From the NCBI RefSeq assembly GCF_044373315.1, contig NZ_JBILQK010000005.1, positions 1 to 64,000 of the forward strand: a stretch of DNA of 64,000 bases. Reading direction: 5' to 3'. This DNA comes from JACDQM01 sp044373315 (GTDB taxonomy: Bacteria > Pseudomonadota > Gammaproteobacteria > Burkholderiales > Burkholderiaceae_C). Numbering within the stretch: position 1 is the first letter of the stretch; each line of letters starts with the position of its first letter. The notes beneath the pieces are model-generated. The model saw nothing but the letters and a program-made list of their open reading frames with translations. It was not told the DNA's origin and searched no databases. Position numbers and translations under genes: made by a program. Below, one piece after another: positions 14,585 through 23,079 of this stretch.

Positions 14585-16180
14585 TCAGCGGGTCGGCACC
14601 GAAAACCGATAGTCCAGGCCGATCACCACATTGTTGGCGCTGTAGCGCCCACCGCTGGCACTGCGGGCCTCGATGCGGCCGCCGCTGAGGCTGGCGGCCA
14701 GGCGCTCGTCCAGCAGGTAACGCAGGCCGGCGTTGACCTTGGCGCCCTTGCCATGCACGTTGGCGCCCGCCATCAGCTGTCCGAATGCCTGCACGCGTTC
14801 GCCGGGCACCAGCTGCGTCTGTACGCCCACGCCCGCAAAGATCTCGGCGTAGCCGGGGTAGCCGAGGTAGGAGGTGTAGGCCGCCGAGGCCTGAAGCGGC
14901 AGGTACCAGCGCTCGCTCACGGGCATGTCGATCTGCAGGCCCAACATGTGCAGGGCGGGCCGTGCGATATCACGGAAGCGCAGCTGGGTGTCCGACTGGT
15001 GCAGCAGGGTGAGGCGCAGGCCCTCGTAACTGGCCGGGGCTGGTGCGGAGTCGCCGCCCTGGCCGGAACGCAGGTGCCTGGTCAGCGTGAGGCCGTAGGT
15101 CGGGTTGCGCGAGCTGCCCTTGGGCGCGCTGAGGTAACCCGCCGAGACCGCCAGGCCCAGGTTCTTGCCCAGGGCAAATTCGGCCGAGAGCTTGGGATAG
15201 ACCAGCAGGCCCGGGCCGGTGTCGATCTGCTCTGGTGCGTAGCCGCCAGAGCCCACGCCGAGCTGGGCGTAAAGCCGCCAGGACGGCGCCAGCCGCCAAC
15301 GCCAGCCGACGCCGCCGAGGAGCTGGTTGTAGGTGGGCAGGCCGGCGTAGGCGCTGGCGAAATTGGCGAACCAGAACAGCTCAGGCGTCAGGAAGTGCGC
15401 GAACTGGAACTCCCCCGTGCGGACCGTGCCGGTGTAGCTGCCCCGGGCTTGGAGCTGGCGGTAGTTGTCAAGCGAGAAGCTCAGCATGGTTTCGCCCATC
15501 TCCCGGGCGGCGCGCTGCTCGTCCGCGGCAGACAGCGGCTGGCCACGCTGTGCGTAGGAGCCGCTGAGATAGCTGAAGGGAATGTCCAGAAAGAGATTGA
15601 GCTGGCTGTTGTCGATGAGCGAGCGACGGAACTTGATGCTGGACACGCCGGCGCCGACCGTGAAGTCGCCGGCGTCATAGCCCAGCGCGAGCTGACCGCG
15701 CACGAAGCTGCCCGTGCCGGACAGCTTCTTGGCGTGCTCGGGGCTGCGTCCACCGGCGCCCCCGCCAGCCGCCAGGGCCCCCAGAGCCACGACGGGGCCG
15801 CCCAGGCGGATGCGCCCCTGGACGCCGACGCTGGCCCCCATGAAGCCCCCGTACTGTCCGGCGATGAGCGGCCCCATCAGTCCGGCCCCAACGGAGACCC
15901 CCTCGGTCACCGGCACGTAGACATGAAAGCCCAGCAGGTCAATGGGACTGTCCCCCTGCACGCGCACGGTCTGGTAGTCGAGCATCAGCCGCGCTTCGTT
16001 GCGCCGCAGGCTCGAAGCTTCAGCGGGCGCGGCCTGTTGGGCATGGACACCTTGGCAGGCCAGCGCGCCGGCAACAAGCACGACGGACGCAGCATTCGCA
16101 GAGCGCGAGCGGCAGCCACGCCATCGGACGCAACGGCCCGACGCTGGCCGCATCCCGATCCTCGTTGCACCGATGTTCAT
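14585..16180 (-). CDS. Orphan outer-membrane beta-barrel protein, function unknown
   Basis: This 531-residue protein begins with an Arg-rich leader and a hydrophobic signal ('ASVVLVAGALACQGVHAQQ'). Many amphipathic strands with alternating aromatic and small residues follow, for example 'GLQIDMPVSERWYLPLQASA' and 'YSANNVVIGLDYRFSVPTR' at the C-terminus. That pattern is typical of an outer-membrane barrel of roughly 16-18 strands. I recognise no named family. GGAGG lies 16 bases before the ATG at 16180, which is long spacing; an internal ATG (MRPASGRC) is an alternative. No neighbour suggests a function. Confidence 0.7.
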   Translation of the reverse strand: MNIGATRIGMRPASGRCVRWRGCRSRSANAASVVLVAGALACQGVHAQQAAPAEASSLRRNEARLMLDYQTVRVQGDSPIDLLGFHVYVPVTEGVSVGAGLMGPLIAGQYGGFMGASVGVQGRIRLGGPVVALGALAAGGGAGGRSPEHAKKLSGTGSFVRGQLALGYDAGDFTVGAGVSSIKFRRSLIDNSQLNLFLDIPFSYLSGSYAQRGQPLSAADEQRAAREMGETMLSFSLDNYRQLQARGSYTGTVRTGEFQFAHFLTPELFWFANFASAYAGLPTYNQLLGGVGWRWRLAPSWRLYAQLGVGSGGYAPEQIDTGPGLLVYPKLSAEFALGKNLGLAVSAGYLSAPKGSSRNPTYGLTLTRHLRSGQGGDSAPAPASYEGLRLTLLHQSDTQLRFRDIARPALHMLGLQIDMPVSERWYLPLQASAAYTSYLGYPGYAEIFAGVGVQTQLVPGERVQAFGQLMAGANVHGKGAKVNAGLRYLLDERLAASLSGGRIEARSASGGRYSANNVVIGLDYRFSVPTR

Positions 16181-16448
16181 GGCCGTCACCTTCCTCCGAT
16201 TTGCGCCGGGTCCGACCCCGGTCTCACCACCGCTGTGCAGCAACTCCCGCCTGCACCCGGACAGGAAAACTCAGGGGCGCTAACGCGAGTCTGAAGGCCC
16301 TGGAACGGATGACTCATCCGGAATTCCCCTTGGCGGGGCGGCCTTCTCGCTTGGCGTCGAACATCCAGAGACAGCGCCGACCTGCTCTTGCGCTGGCTGC
16401 TTCACCGGCATTGAACGCAGCCCCGCGACGACATGCTAACCATACGGA
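16181..16448. other. Intergenic stretch without recognised content
   Basis: Apart from the possible leader of the barrel gene near 16181-16205, I see no gene, terminator or repeat here. Base composition is slightly lower in GC than in the flanking genes. Confidence 0.4.
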
Positions 16449-16575
16449 TCATCTCCCCACGCACACACCCTCGCCTGCCCCCCGCTCCCGCGCCAACTGG
16501 CCATTCACCCGCACCGCTTCAACGCCAGCTGCCGGCAGGCAAGGGGTGGTGCAATCGGCGCGTTCGCCGGAGCGC
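16449..16575 (-). pseudogene. 3'-end remnant of an N-acyl-D-amino-acid deacylase
   Basis: The minus strand encodes a fragment ending CLPAAGVEAVRVNGQLARER, closely matching the end of the intact deacylase at 21616-23073 (CLPADGVEAVWVNGELAWEQ). The DNA match runs over about 100 bases and then stops, so at least nine tenths of the gene are missing. The remnant has the same orientation as the intact gene five kilobases away. It lies about 50 bases before the methylglyoxal synthase start on the other strand. Confidence 0.75.
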
Positions 16576-16626
16576 CGACGCAGGAAGTACCTCGCTTGTA
16601 ACGCGTCGCGCCCTAAGATGCCGCCC

Positions 16627-17013
16627 ATGAGAATCGCCCTGATTGCCCACGACCGCAAGAAGAACGCCATGGTGGAGCTGGCCACCGAGTTCGCCGAGTT
16701 CCTGCAGCGCTGCGATCTGATCGCCACCGGCACCACCGGCGGGCGCCTGCGCGCCGAGGTGGGCCTGACGCGCGTGGAATGCGTGCTCTCCGGCCCGCTG
16801 GGTGGCGATCTGCAGATCGGCGCGCGCCTGGCAGTGGGCGAGATGGACGGCGTGATCTTCCTGCGCGACCCCATGACGCCACAACCCCACGAGCCCGACA
16901 TCAACGCGCTGGTGCGCGCCTGCGATGTGCACGATGTGCCCTGCGCCACCAATGTCTCGGGCGCACGCCTGATGCTCAAGGCCTGGGCAGCGAACCCGAG
17001 CCAGACGGTCTGA
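16627..17013 (+). CDS. mgsA: Methylglyoxal synthase
   Basis: This 128-residue protein converts dihydroxyacetone phosphate to methylglyoxal and phosphate. It shows the family motifs: 'RIALIAHDRKK' at the N-terminus, the phosphate-binding 'ATGTTGGRL', 'LSGPLGGDLQIGA' with the catalytic Asp, 'IFLRDPMTPQPHEPDINAL' with the active-site His-x-x-Asp, and 'PCATNVSGARLML'. It lacks the C-terminal extension seen in the 152-residue E. coli enzyme. I chose the second ATG (16627) because it starts at the conserved strand; the ATG at 16618 adds three residues. Upstream is the deacylase remnant. Confidence 0.93.
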   Translation: MRIALIAHDRKKNAMVELATEFAEFLQRCDLIATGTTGGRLRAEVGLTRVECVLSGPLGGDLQIGARLAVGEMDGVIFLRDPMTPQPHEPDINALVRACDVHDVPCATNVSGARLMLKAWAANPSQTV

Positions 17014-17063
17014 GGCCGCAGGCCCGGCGCCCAAGGCCCGAGCGTTCGGCCTGGCTGGCTTCA

Positions 17064-17570
17064 TCAGCCGTCGAGCTGCGCCTTCAGCCGCGCGCCGACC
17101 CGCTTCATCGCCTCGGTCACCTCTCGCAACGCATCCTCCGTTTCGCCATCGGTCATCGCGGCCACCACGGCTGACTGCACCGCGGCCGTCAGCACGGCGA
17201 TGCGCTCGCCCTCCGGGGCGAGATACAGCCGCTTGGCGCGCGCATCCGTTGGGTCGGGCTCGCGCCGCACCCAGCCGCGGCCTTCCAGCAGGGTCAGCAG
17301 TGCACTGATGTGGCTCTTGGCCGAGAAGCAGCGTGAGGCGAGAAGCTGTTGGGTAATGCCGGGATCGCGGCGCAGATTGGCCAGGATCTCGTGCTCTGGC
17401 ACACGCACACCCAGCTCGGCAAGACGGCGCGCCATCAGGGTGTCGCACAGGTGGTAGGCATTGACGACCGACAGCCAGGAGCGCACGGCATCGGCATCGC
17501 GGTTTGCATCGGCAGCGAGCGCGCCGCTGGCGGCTGCACGCGCCGGAAGGCGCTTTGAAGGCTTGCTCAT
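17064..17570 (-). CDS. MarR-family transcriptional regulator
   Basis: This 168-residue protein has an Ala-rich N-terminal extension of about 30 residues, then a MarR winged helix: 'VPEHEILANLRRDPGITQQL' and 'KSHISALLTLLEGRGWVRRE', followed by the wing 'PDPTDARAKRLYLAPEGE'. It is divergent from a thioesterase-like gene. Two near-identical 14-base palindromes lie in the 53-base gap between the two genes, so it probably represses both. The ligand is unknown. Confidence 0.92.
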   Translation of the reverse strand: MSKPSKRLPARAAASGALAADANRDADAVRSWLSVVNAYHLCDTLMARRLAELGVRVPEHEILANLRRDPGITQQLLASRCFSAKSHISALLTLLEGRGWVRREPDPTDARAKRLYLAPEGERIAVLTAAVQSAVVAAMTDGETEDALREVTEAMKRVGARLKAQLDG

Positions 17571-17573
17571 TTG

Positions 17574-17607
17574 GTTCGTTATCGAACTATACTGTTCATA
17601 ATCGAAC
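17574..17607. promoter_or_regulatory. Two MarR-type operators flanking a -10 box
   Basis: GTTCG-ttat-CGAAC (17574-17587) is a perfect dyad and GTTCA-taat-CGAAC (17594-17607) is the same site with one mismatch. Their centres are 20 bases apart, so two dimers would bind the same face of the helix. TATACT (17588-17593) lies exactly between them and is a good -10 for the plus-strand thioesterase gene. Binding at both sites would shut the promoter. Confidence 0.65.
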
Positions 17608-17623
17608 CAATTATGGACCCGCG

Positions 17624-18163
17624 ATGAACCTCTACATCCGCCTGCTCTGGGCCCTGCTGCGCTCGGCCCGCCTGCACTCGATCGAGCCCGGTGACTGGAT
17701 CGAGCGGCGACTGCGGGTCCTGCCCAACGACCTGGACATCAACGGCCACATGAACAACGGCCGCTACCTGACCATCGTCGACCTGATGCTCGTGGAGTAC
17801 TTCGTGCGCAGCGGCTTCGCGAAGGCGATGCTGAAGGCCGGCTGGCGCCCGATGTCGGGGGGCGCCTTCATCACCTACCGAAAGGCTCTGGCGCCCTGGC
17901 AGTGCTACCGGATCCGCTTCGCCCTTGCCGGGGCCGACCACGCCTGGAACTACATGCGCTTCGAGTTCTTGCGTGAGGACGGCACACCCTGCGCCGCCGG
18001 CTACATGAAAGGCGCCGCCGTCAGCCGCGACGGCCTGGTGCCCAACCAGCGCTCCTACGCCAGGCTCGGACGCGAGTTCGTGCAGAGCGCACTCCCCCCG
18101 GCGGTGCAGCACTGGCTGGCTGCCGAGGCCGGCGTGATGAAGGACTTCGAGACAGCCGCCTGA
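17624..18163 (+). CDS. Hot-dog thioesterase-like protein (4HBT/THEM6 type)
   Basis: This 179-residue protein resembles acyl-CoA thioesterases of the hot-dog fold: 'RVLPNDLDINGHMNNGRYLTIVD' (read in two parts) is the active-site Asp-x-Asp-x-x-x-His-x-x-N segment, followed by 'ITYRKALAPWQCYRIRFAL'. The N-terminus 'LYIRLLWALLRSARL' is a short amphipathic or membrane-associating helix, as in THEM6-like proteins. It is controlled by the divergent MarR gene. It would hydrolyse a fatty or aromatic acyl-CoA, but the substrate is unknown. Confidence 0.85.
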   Translation: MNLYIRLLWALLRSARLHSIEPGDWIERRLRVLPNDLDINGHMNNGRYLTIVDLMLVEYFVRSGFAKAMLKAGWRPMSGGAFITYRKALAPWQCYRIRFALAGADHAWNYMRFEFLREDGTPCAAGYMKGAAVSRDGLVPNQRSYARLGREFVQSALPPAVQHWLAAEAGVMKDFETAA

Positions 18164-18286
18164 GCGCACGGGGCGCCGCCTTCACGCGCCGTTCACACCG
18201 CCATCGCTAGCGTTGCGTCGCAGACCGGTGCAGGGGCTTTGCCACCCGCACCGGTCCGCAGTCCCTTCTGAACACGCATCGGAGCG

Positions 18287-19204
18287 ATGATGATGAAACA
18301 CAGGCGCGCATACAAGGCGGTCGCAATTCTCACGGCCTTGGTGGCAGCCGCAGCCGCCGCCATCTGGCACTTCGTCTGGCTGAAACCCTACAGCGTCAGC
18401 ACCGCCGAGCTGCAGGCGCGCTATGCCTACCGGGAGGCGTTCACCCCGGCTGAGGGCCACGCGGTCGATATCCGCCTGCAGAGTTTCGATGGCGCGCTGC
18501 TCACGGGCCGCATCGTCTATCCCAGCGATCCCACGCAGGCGGCCCAGCCCTTTCCGGTGCTGATCGGCATGCACGCGATGGGCCGCAGCCACATGCGCTG
18601 GTGGCAAGCGGAGGTCAACGGCAAACCCACCATCGAGCAGACGCACCGAATCACGCAGATGGCCCTGCAGCAAGGCTACGCGGTGGTGGCCATCGATGCG
18701 CGTGCGCACGGCCAGCGCAGGGCGCTGGGTCAGCCTCATGCGGCGCAGCGCGCGATGCGCGACATGCACTGGTTCGGCAAACGCCAAGCCTATGAGCAGA
18801 TGATCATCGACACGGTGCGCGACCACCGCGTGCTGCTGGATTGGTTGCTGCAGCAAGCCCATCTTGATGCCACGCGCATCACGGCGGCCGGCTACAGCAT
18901 GGGCGCTCAGGGCGCACTGCTGCTGGCCGGGCTGGATGAGCGCGTGCAGGCCGTCGCGGCCATGGTGCCGCCGCACCTGGGCGACAACGTGGCCGCCGTG
19001 GCACCCATCAATTTGGTCGCGGGGCTGCAAGGCAAGCGCGTATGGCTGCTGACGGCGGACGACGATGACCACGCCAGCCCGAAGCAGAACCAGGCCCTCT
19101 TCGAAGCCATCCCGAGCCCGGACAAGAAGCACCTGCGCTTCGACTCCGGCCATCTGCTGCCAAGCGACTATGTCGAGCCCTTGTCGGACTGGCTCAAGGT
19201 CTGA
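18287..19204 (+). CDS. Membrane-anchored alpha/beta hydrolase
   Basis: This 305-residue protein begins MMMKHRRAYKAV and then one hydrophobic segment ('AILTALVAAAAAAIWHFVWL'), an uncleaved anchor or signal. The hydrolase domain shows 'VLIGMHAMGRS' (oxyanion region), 'YAVVAIDARAHGQR', the nucleophile elbow 'GYSMGAQG' (Ser near residue 204), the acidic 'LTADDDDHASP' and a late His in 'FDSGHLLPSDY'. This fits a dienelactone-hydrolase or acyl-peptidase-like esterase acting in the periplasm. The ribosome-binding site GGAGCG is next to the start. The substrate cannot be named. Confidence 0.85.
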   Translation: MMMKHRRAYKAVAILTALVAAAAAAIWHFVWLKPYSVSTAELQARYAYREAFTPAEGHAVDIRLQSFDGALLTGRIVYPSDPTQAAQPFPVLIGMHAMGRSHMRWWQAEVNGKPTIEQTHRITQMALQQGYAVVAIDARAHGQRRALGQPHAAQRAMRDMHWFGKRQAYEQMIIDTVRDHRVLLDWLLQQAHLDATRITAAGYSMGAQGALLLAGLDERVQAVAAMVPPHLGDNVAAVAPINLVAGLQGKRVWLLTADDDDHASPKQNQALFEAIPSPDKKHLRFDSGHLLPSDYVEPLSDWLKV

Positions 19205-19371
19205 GGAAGCACTGCATCTGCGGCGCGCGGTCCATCGATCCATCGATCACTCCGTCGCAGACCAATGAACGGCAAGTCCAAGGCCCGGAATGCCGGCATT
19301 TGCCCTGCCCCCGCTGTCCTCGGTTACTCTTTCTTCACCATCGCCGAGGGCGCCGCCCCTCTGGAGAATTC

Positions 19372-21435
19372 ATGAAGTTTCGTCGCCTTGCGCTTGCTCT
19401 TGCTGCCATGGTTGCCGTATGGCCCGCTCTGGCCCAGCAATTGGTGATGAGCCGAGCCACTGGCGCCACGGGCCTGTTTACGCTGAACACCGCGACAGGC
19501 GTGGCCACGGCGATTCCCAGTACGGCGGCTTTGGAGTTCAGCGGCCTGGGGTCACAAGCCGGCGGCGAGGTGGTGGGCTACCTGACGGGCAGTGCGAGCT
19601 CCGGGCGACGGATCACATTGGCGACGGGGGCGACGGCCACCCTGCCAGCTGCTGGAGCGAGCCCGCTCAACGGCCTGGATTGCAACCCCAACACCGGTGA
19701 TTGCTGGGCTGCCGACAACGGCAACTTCAACCGCATCAACCCGAGCAGCGGCGCGGTCGTGGCCCTGGCCGCTGCGCCAAGCGATGTCGAAGGATTGGCT
19801 TACGCCCCGGGTGGCACCAGCGGCTATGTCTATGGCGTGGGCGGGGCCAACCTGATGCGCTATGACATTGCGGGGAATACATGGTCCACGATCGGGGCGA
19901 TCGGCTTCAACGTGGACGAGGCCGGCCTTGCCTTTGACCCGGTGGGGAATGTGCTCTATCTCGCGCCAGGAAACGCTGCAGAAAGCGCCAACCTCTACAC
20001 CGTCAACACCACCACCGGTGCGGCCACACTGGTGGGGGCCACGGGGCTCGGCACCAGCGGCATCCGCCGCGGCCTGGCCTGGGTCGGTGCAGCGCCAACG
20101 CCTACCGGTGTGGTGATCAGCGACACGACGCCGGTTCCGGTGCTGTATGCCAAAGAGATCAACGCCTCCGTCGACGCGCCGGTGACGCTCACCAATGGCT
20201 CGGGGGACTTGAACCTCAGCACCGTGCTGGGTCACTCGCTCTCGTCGGGTGAGGTGCGCTATGCCCGTATCGAGTGCCCGGCCCACATCACTTTTGCGGC
20301 AGGCTCTGCCGCAGTGGCCTCGTCGGCGGCGAACATGGGCGCCATCAATGGCCTGGGCACCAACGCGATCTTTTTCTCGATCACGGCCACCAATGCGAAC
20401 ACCACGGCGACGTCCACCATCACGGTGAACGGCAACCGCAGCATTTCATCAAGCGCTGACGCGACCTGCACCTACGGCTTGTACGACCAGCCCTCGCAGG
20501 CCCTAGCCGGCGGCGCCACCGGGCGCATCGTGAGCCGTTCTGGCAGCTACATCAGCTTCAACACCAGCTACACGCTGACGGGCACCGCGGTTGGCGCGGT
20601 TGCCAACGTCGAAACCGCGCCCTCGTTCACCCGCTTTGTTTCGGCCACGCCCACCAACTCGGTCGACCGCGCCGCGATCGGCACGGCGACGTTCGCCTTG
20701 CGCAGCCCGGCGCCGCGCATTGCGGACGGCAGCGCGGTGACGCTCGCCACGCTGCTGGCGGCGGGCTCACACCACAGCGTCGCCGGCGACTTCTCGGCAG
20801 TGGCCAACGCCGACGGCAGCTACACGGGTGCCGCGCTGAACCGCGTGTACTTCTCGTCTACCGCCGATTGCTCGGTAGTGAGCACGCCGGCCTCCACCAT
20901 CACGGCCTCCTCGGCGCGTTTCGACACCGGTGCGGCTGCGGTGGCCGGTCTGTCGCTGTGCTACGCGCCGCGCACGGGTGTGGCCATCCCGGCCTCGACC
21001 TACGCCCAGACCTTCAACGCCGTGTCGGCCGCTGCTGCGACCTACACCGTGAACAAGCTCGGCCCGCTCGACCTGGGTTCGATCACGCGCAACGGCACGC
21101 AGCTGCAGGCAAGCTTTGTGCAGGTGCCCGCTGGCTGGCTGAGCCGCATCGTGCTGACCAATACCGGCTCGACGGCCCGGCCCTACACGATTACTGCAGT
21201 GACCGAAGACGGCAGCACTGTGGCGCTCGGCACGGCAGCCACGGGTTCCGTCCCGGCCCGCGGCACCATCGTTCTGAACACAGCGGACATCGCCAGCTTC
21301 ACTGGTGTGCCCCGCGGCGCGCTGAACGTGAACGTTGCCGGGCCGGACAACAGCATCCAGGGTCTGCATCAGATCGTGAATGCCACCACGGGCGCTGTGT
21401 CCAACACCGTCATGGTTCGTCCGGGCACCAACTGA
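19372..21435 (+). CDS. Secreted propeller-repeat protein, function unknown
   Basis: This 687-residue protein has a clear signal peptide (MKFRRLALALAAMVAVWPAL, cut after AQ). Residues about 25-260 resemble a beta-propeller of DUF6923 type, with repeats such as 'LFTLNTATGVATAIP', 'NFNRINPSSGAVVALAA', 'LMRYDIAGNTWSTIG' and 'LYTVNTTTGAATLVG'. The remaining 430 residues are Ala/Thr/Ser/Gly-rich beta sequence, apparently surface-like, without a sorting signal at the C-terminus. CTGGAG precedes the ATG at a normal distance, and a terminator follows. It stands alone between two operons. A role at the cell surface is plausible but not shown. Confidence 0.75.
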   Translation: MKFRRLALALAAMVAVWPALAQQLVMSRATGATGLFTLNTATGVATAIPSTAALEFSGLGSQAGGEVVGYLTGSASSGRRITLATGATATLPAAGASPLNGLDCNPNTGDCWAADNGNFNRINPSSGAVVALAAAPSDVEGLAYAPGGTSGYVYGVGGANLMRYDIAGNTWSTIGAIGFNVDEAGLAFDPVGNVLYLAPGNAAESANLYTVNTTTGAATLVGATGLGTSGIRRGLAWVGAAPTPTGVVISDTTPVPVLYAKEINASVDAPVTLTNGSGDLNLSTVLGHSLSSGEVRYARIECPAHITFAAGSAAVASSAANMGAINGLGTNAIFFSITATNANTTATSTITVNGNRSISSSADATCTYGLYDQPSQALAGGATGRIVSRSGSYISFNTSYTLTGTAVGAVANVETAPSFTRFVSATPTNSVDRAAIGTATFALRSPAPRIADGSAVTLATLLAAGSHHSVAGDFSAVANADGSYTGAALNRVYFSSTADCSVVSTPASTITASSARFDTGAAAVAGLSLCYAPRTGVAIPASTYAQTFNAVSAAAATYTVNKLGPLDLGSITRNGTQLQASFVQVPAGWLSRIVLTNTGSTARPYTITAVTEDGSTVALGTAATGSVPARGTIVLNTADIASFTGVPRGALNVNVAGPDNSIQGLHQIVNATTGAVSNTVMVRPGTN

Positions 21436-21464
21436 TCCATCGGCTGAAGCCGCCACCCCTCAAG

Positions 21465-21491
21465 GGCCCGCGATGCGGGCCTTTGTTGTTT
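21465..21491 (+). terminator. Rho-independent terminator of the propeller gene
   Basis: GGCCCGC-gat-GCGGGCC is a perfect seven-pair stem with a three-base loop, followed by TTTGTTGTTT. It lies 30 bases after the stop of the secreted propeller protein. The rest of 21436-21615 shows nothing else. Confidence 0.85.
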
Positions 21492-21615
21492 CACCTCAGG
21501 GCAGGTTCAACGGCGCCCGTGGGCGGCCTGGTGCGGCTGGCCCTATCGATCCGCAGGGCTTGCTAGCGCAGCAGGCGCCGTGGCCACGATCGAAGCGTCA
21601 GCAGAAACAGCCAAC

Positions 21616-23073
21616 TCAATGGCTCAGCACCCGCCCTGCGCAGCCCCTCGCCTGCCCCTGCTCCCACGCCAGCTCGCCATTCACCCAGACCGCCTCAACG
21701 CCGTCGGCCGGCAGGCAGGGCGTGGCGTAATCGGCCCGGTCGCTGAAGCGCGCCGCATCGAAGAGCAGCAGGTCGGCAGCAGCACCTGCGCGCAGCACGC
21801 CGCGGTCGCGCAGGCCGAAGCGCTGGGCGGCGAGACCGCTCATCTTGTGCACCGCCTGTTCCAGCGTCAGCAGGCCGCGCTCGCGCCCGTAGTGCGACCA
21901 CACCCGGGCAAATGCGCCCCACAGCCGCGGGTGCGGCACGCTGTCATGCGGCAGGCCGTCGGAGCCGATCATGGCCAACGGATGGGCCAGGATGCGCGAC
22001 ACATCGTCCTCATGCATCTGGAAGTAGCAGGCCCCGCCGGGCTGCAGGCGAGCCACCGCCTCGGGCTCGCTGAGCTGCCACTCGGCGGCGATGTCGGCCA
22101 GCCAGCGCCCGGCCAGCTCCGGGTGGGCGCTGGACCAGGTCAGCCGGATCGGCGTCAGGCCATCGGCCAGGTCTTCGCGCAGCACGGTGGAGCCCGCCAG
22201 ATAGGGATACACATCAAGCCCCAGCGCCTGGCGCTGAGCCAGACGCTCGATCAGGGCCAGGGTCTGCAGGCTGCGCCCCCACTGCGCGCGGCCCGCGCAT
22301 TTGTGATGCGAGATGACGAGCGGCAGCCCGGCCTCATGCGCGCAGTCGGCCGCTTCCTGGATCGCGTCCAGCACGCCGGCCATCTCATCGCGCAGATGCA
22401 CTGCATACACGCCGCCATGCCGCGCTGCCACCCGGGCCAGCGCCAGCAGCTCGGCGCGGTCTGCGGCCGCAGCCGGCGTGTAGAAAACGCCGGAAGACAA
22501 GCCCATCGCGCCCTGCGCCAAGGCCTGGTCGAGCAGCTCGCACATGGCGGCCAGCTCTTGTGGATTGGCGGGCCGGTCCCAGCGCGCCATGCAGCGCATG
22601 CGCAGCGCGGTGTGGCCGATCAGGCCCACCGCATTGACGGCCGGCCGCGCCGCATGTACCGCATCACGCCAGGCGGCAAAGCTGCCATAACGGAACTGCT
22701 CGCGGGCCAGCAGGTTCATCGGCGGCGCGGGCTCCTCGGTGAGGAGCGGCACCAGCGAGATGCCGCAGTTGCCCGTCACCACGGTGCACACGCCCTGGCT
22801 GAGCTTGGCTGTCATCGCCGGCCCGGTGATCAGCGCGGCATCGTCATGGCTGTGCGCGTCGATGAAGCCCGGCGCCAGCACCAGCCCTGCGCAATCGCGG
22901 CGCGGCAGTGCCGGGTCCAGCTCGCGGTGCAGCTGCGCGCCCAGCGCAGCAATGCGCCCGTCCCGGATCAGCAGATCGCACTGCCAGGCCGCGGTCTTGC
23001 CGGTGCCGTCCACCAGGCGCGCGCCGTGCAGCAAGAGCCCGGAAGAAGATGAAGATGATGAAGCGGCCGCCAT
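21616..23073 (-). CDS. N-acyl-D-amino-acid deacylase (candidate N-acetylglucosaminate deacetylase)
   Basis: This 485-residue amidohydrolase matches the D-aminoacylase family. It has an N-terminal beta-domain strand 'LLLHGARLVDGTG', the metal motif 'PGFIDAHSHDD' (residues 68-78), 'VVTGNCGIS' with the metal-bridging Cys, 'MGLSSGVFYTP', 'HLRDE', 'ISHHKCAG', 'IGSDGLPHD' and 'HPRLWGAFARV'. It removes an acyl group from an N-acyl-D-amino acid, giving the free amino acid. The upstream gene for a PLP deaminase ends six bases before it, so the two form an operon. In this cluster N-acetyl-D-glucosaminate is the attractive substrate. A Ser tract of seven follows the first four residues. A decayed copy of its 3' end lies at 16449. 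Confidence 0.9.
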   Translation of the reverse strand: MAAASSSSSSSGLLLHGARLVDGTGKTAAWQCDLLIRDGRIAALGAQLHRELDPALPRRDCAGLVLAPGFIDAHSHDDAALITGPAMTAKLSQGVCTVVTGNCGISLVPLLTEEPAPPMNLLAREQFRYGSFAAWRDAVHAARPAVNAVGLIGHTALRMRCMARWDRPANPQELAAMCELLDQALAQGAMGLSSGVFYTPAAAADRAELLALARVAARHGGVYAVHLRDEMAGVLDAIQEAADCAHEAGLPLVISHHKCAGRAQWGRSLQTLALIERLAQRQALGLDVYPYLAGSTVLREDLADGLTPIRLTWSSAHPELAGRWLADIAAEWQLSEPEAVARLQPGGACYFQMHEDDVSRILAHPLAMIGSDGLPHDSVPHPRLWGAFARVWSHYGRERGLLTLEQAVHKMSGLAAQRFGLRDRGVLRAGAAADLLLFDAARFSDRADYATPCLPADGVEAVWVNGELAWEQGQARGCAGRVLSH

Positions 23074-23079
23074 GGACGC

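Noticed and set aside
14492..16294. 600-residue frame antisense to the outer-membrane barrel gene
   Set aside because: The minus-strand product has a signal peptide and regular amphipathic strands; this frame has none and runs through the barrel gene's leader.
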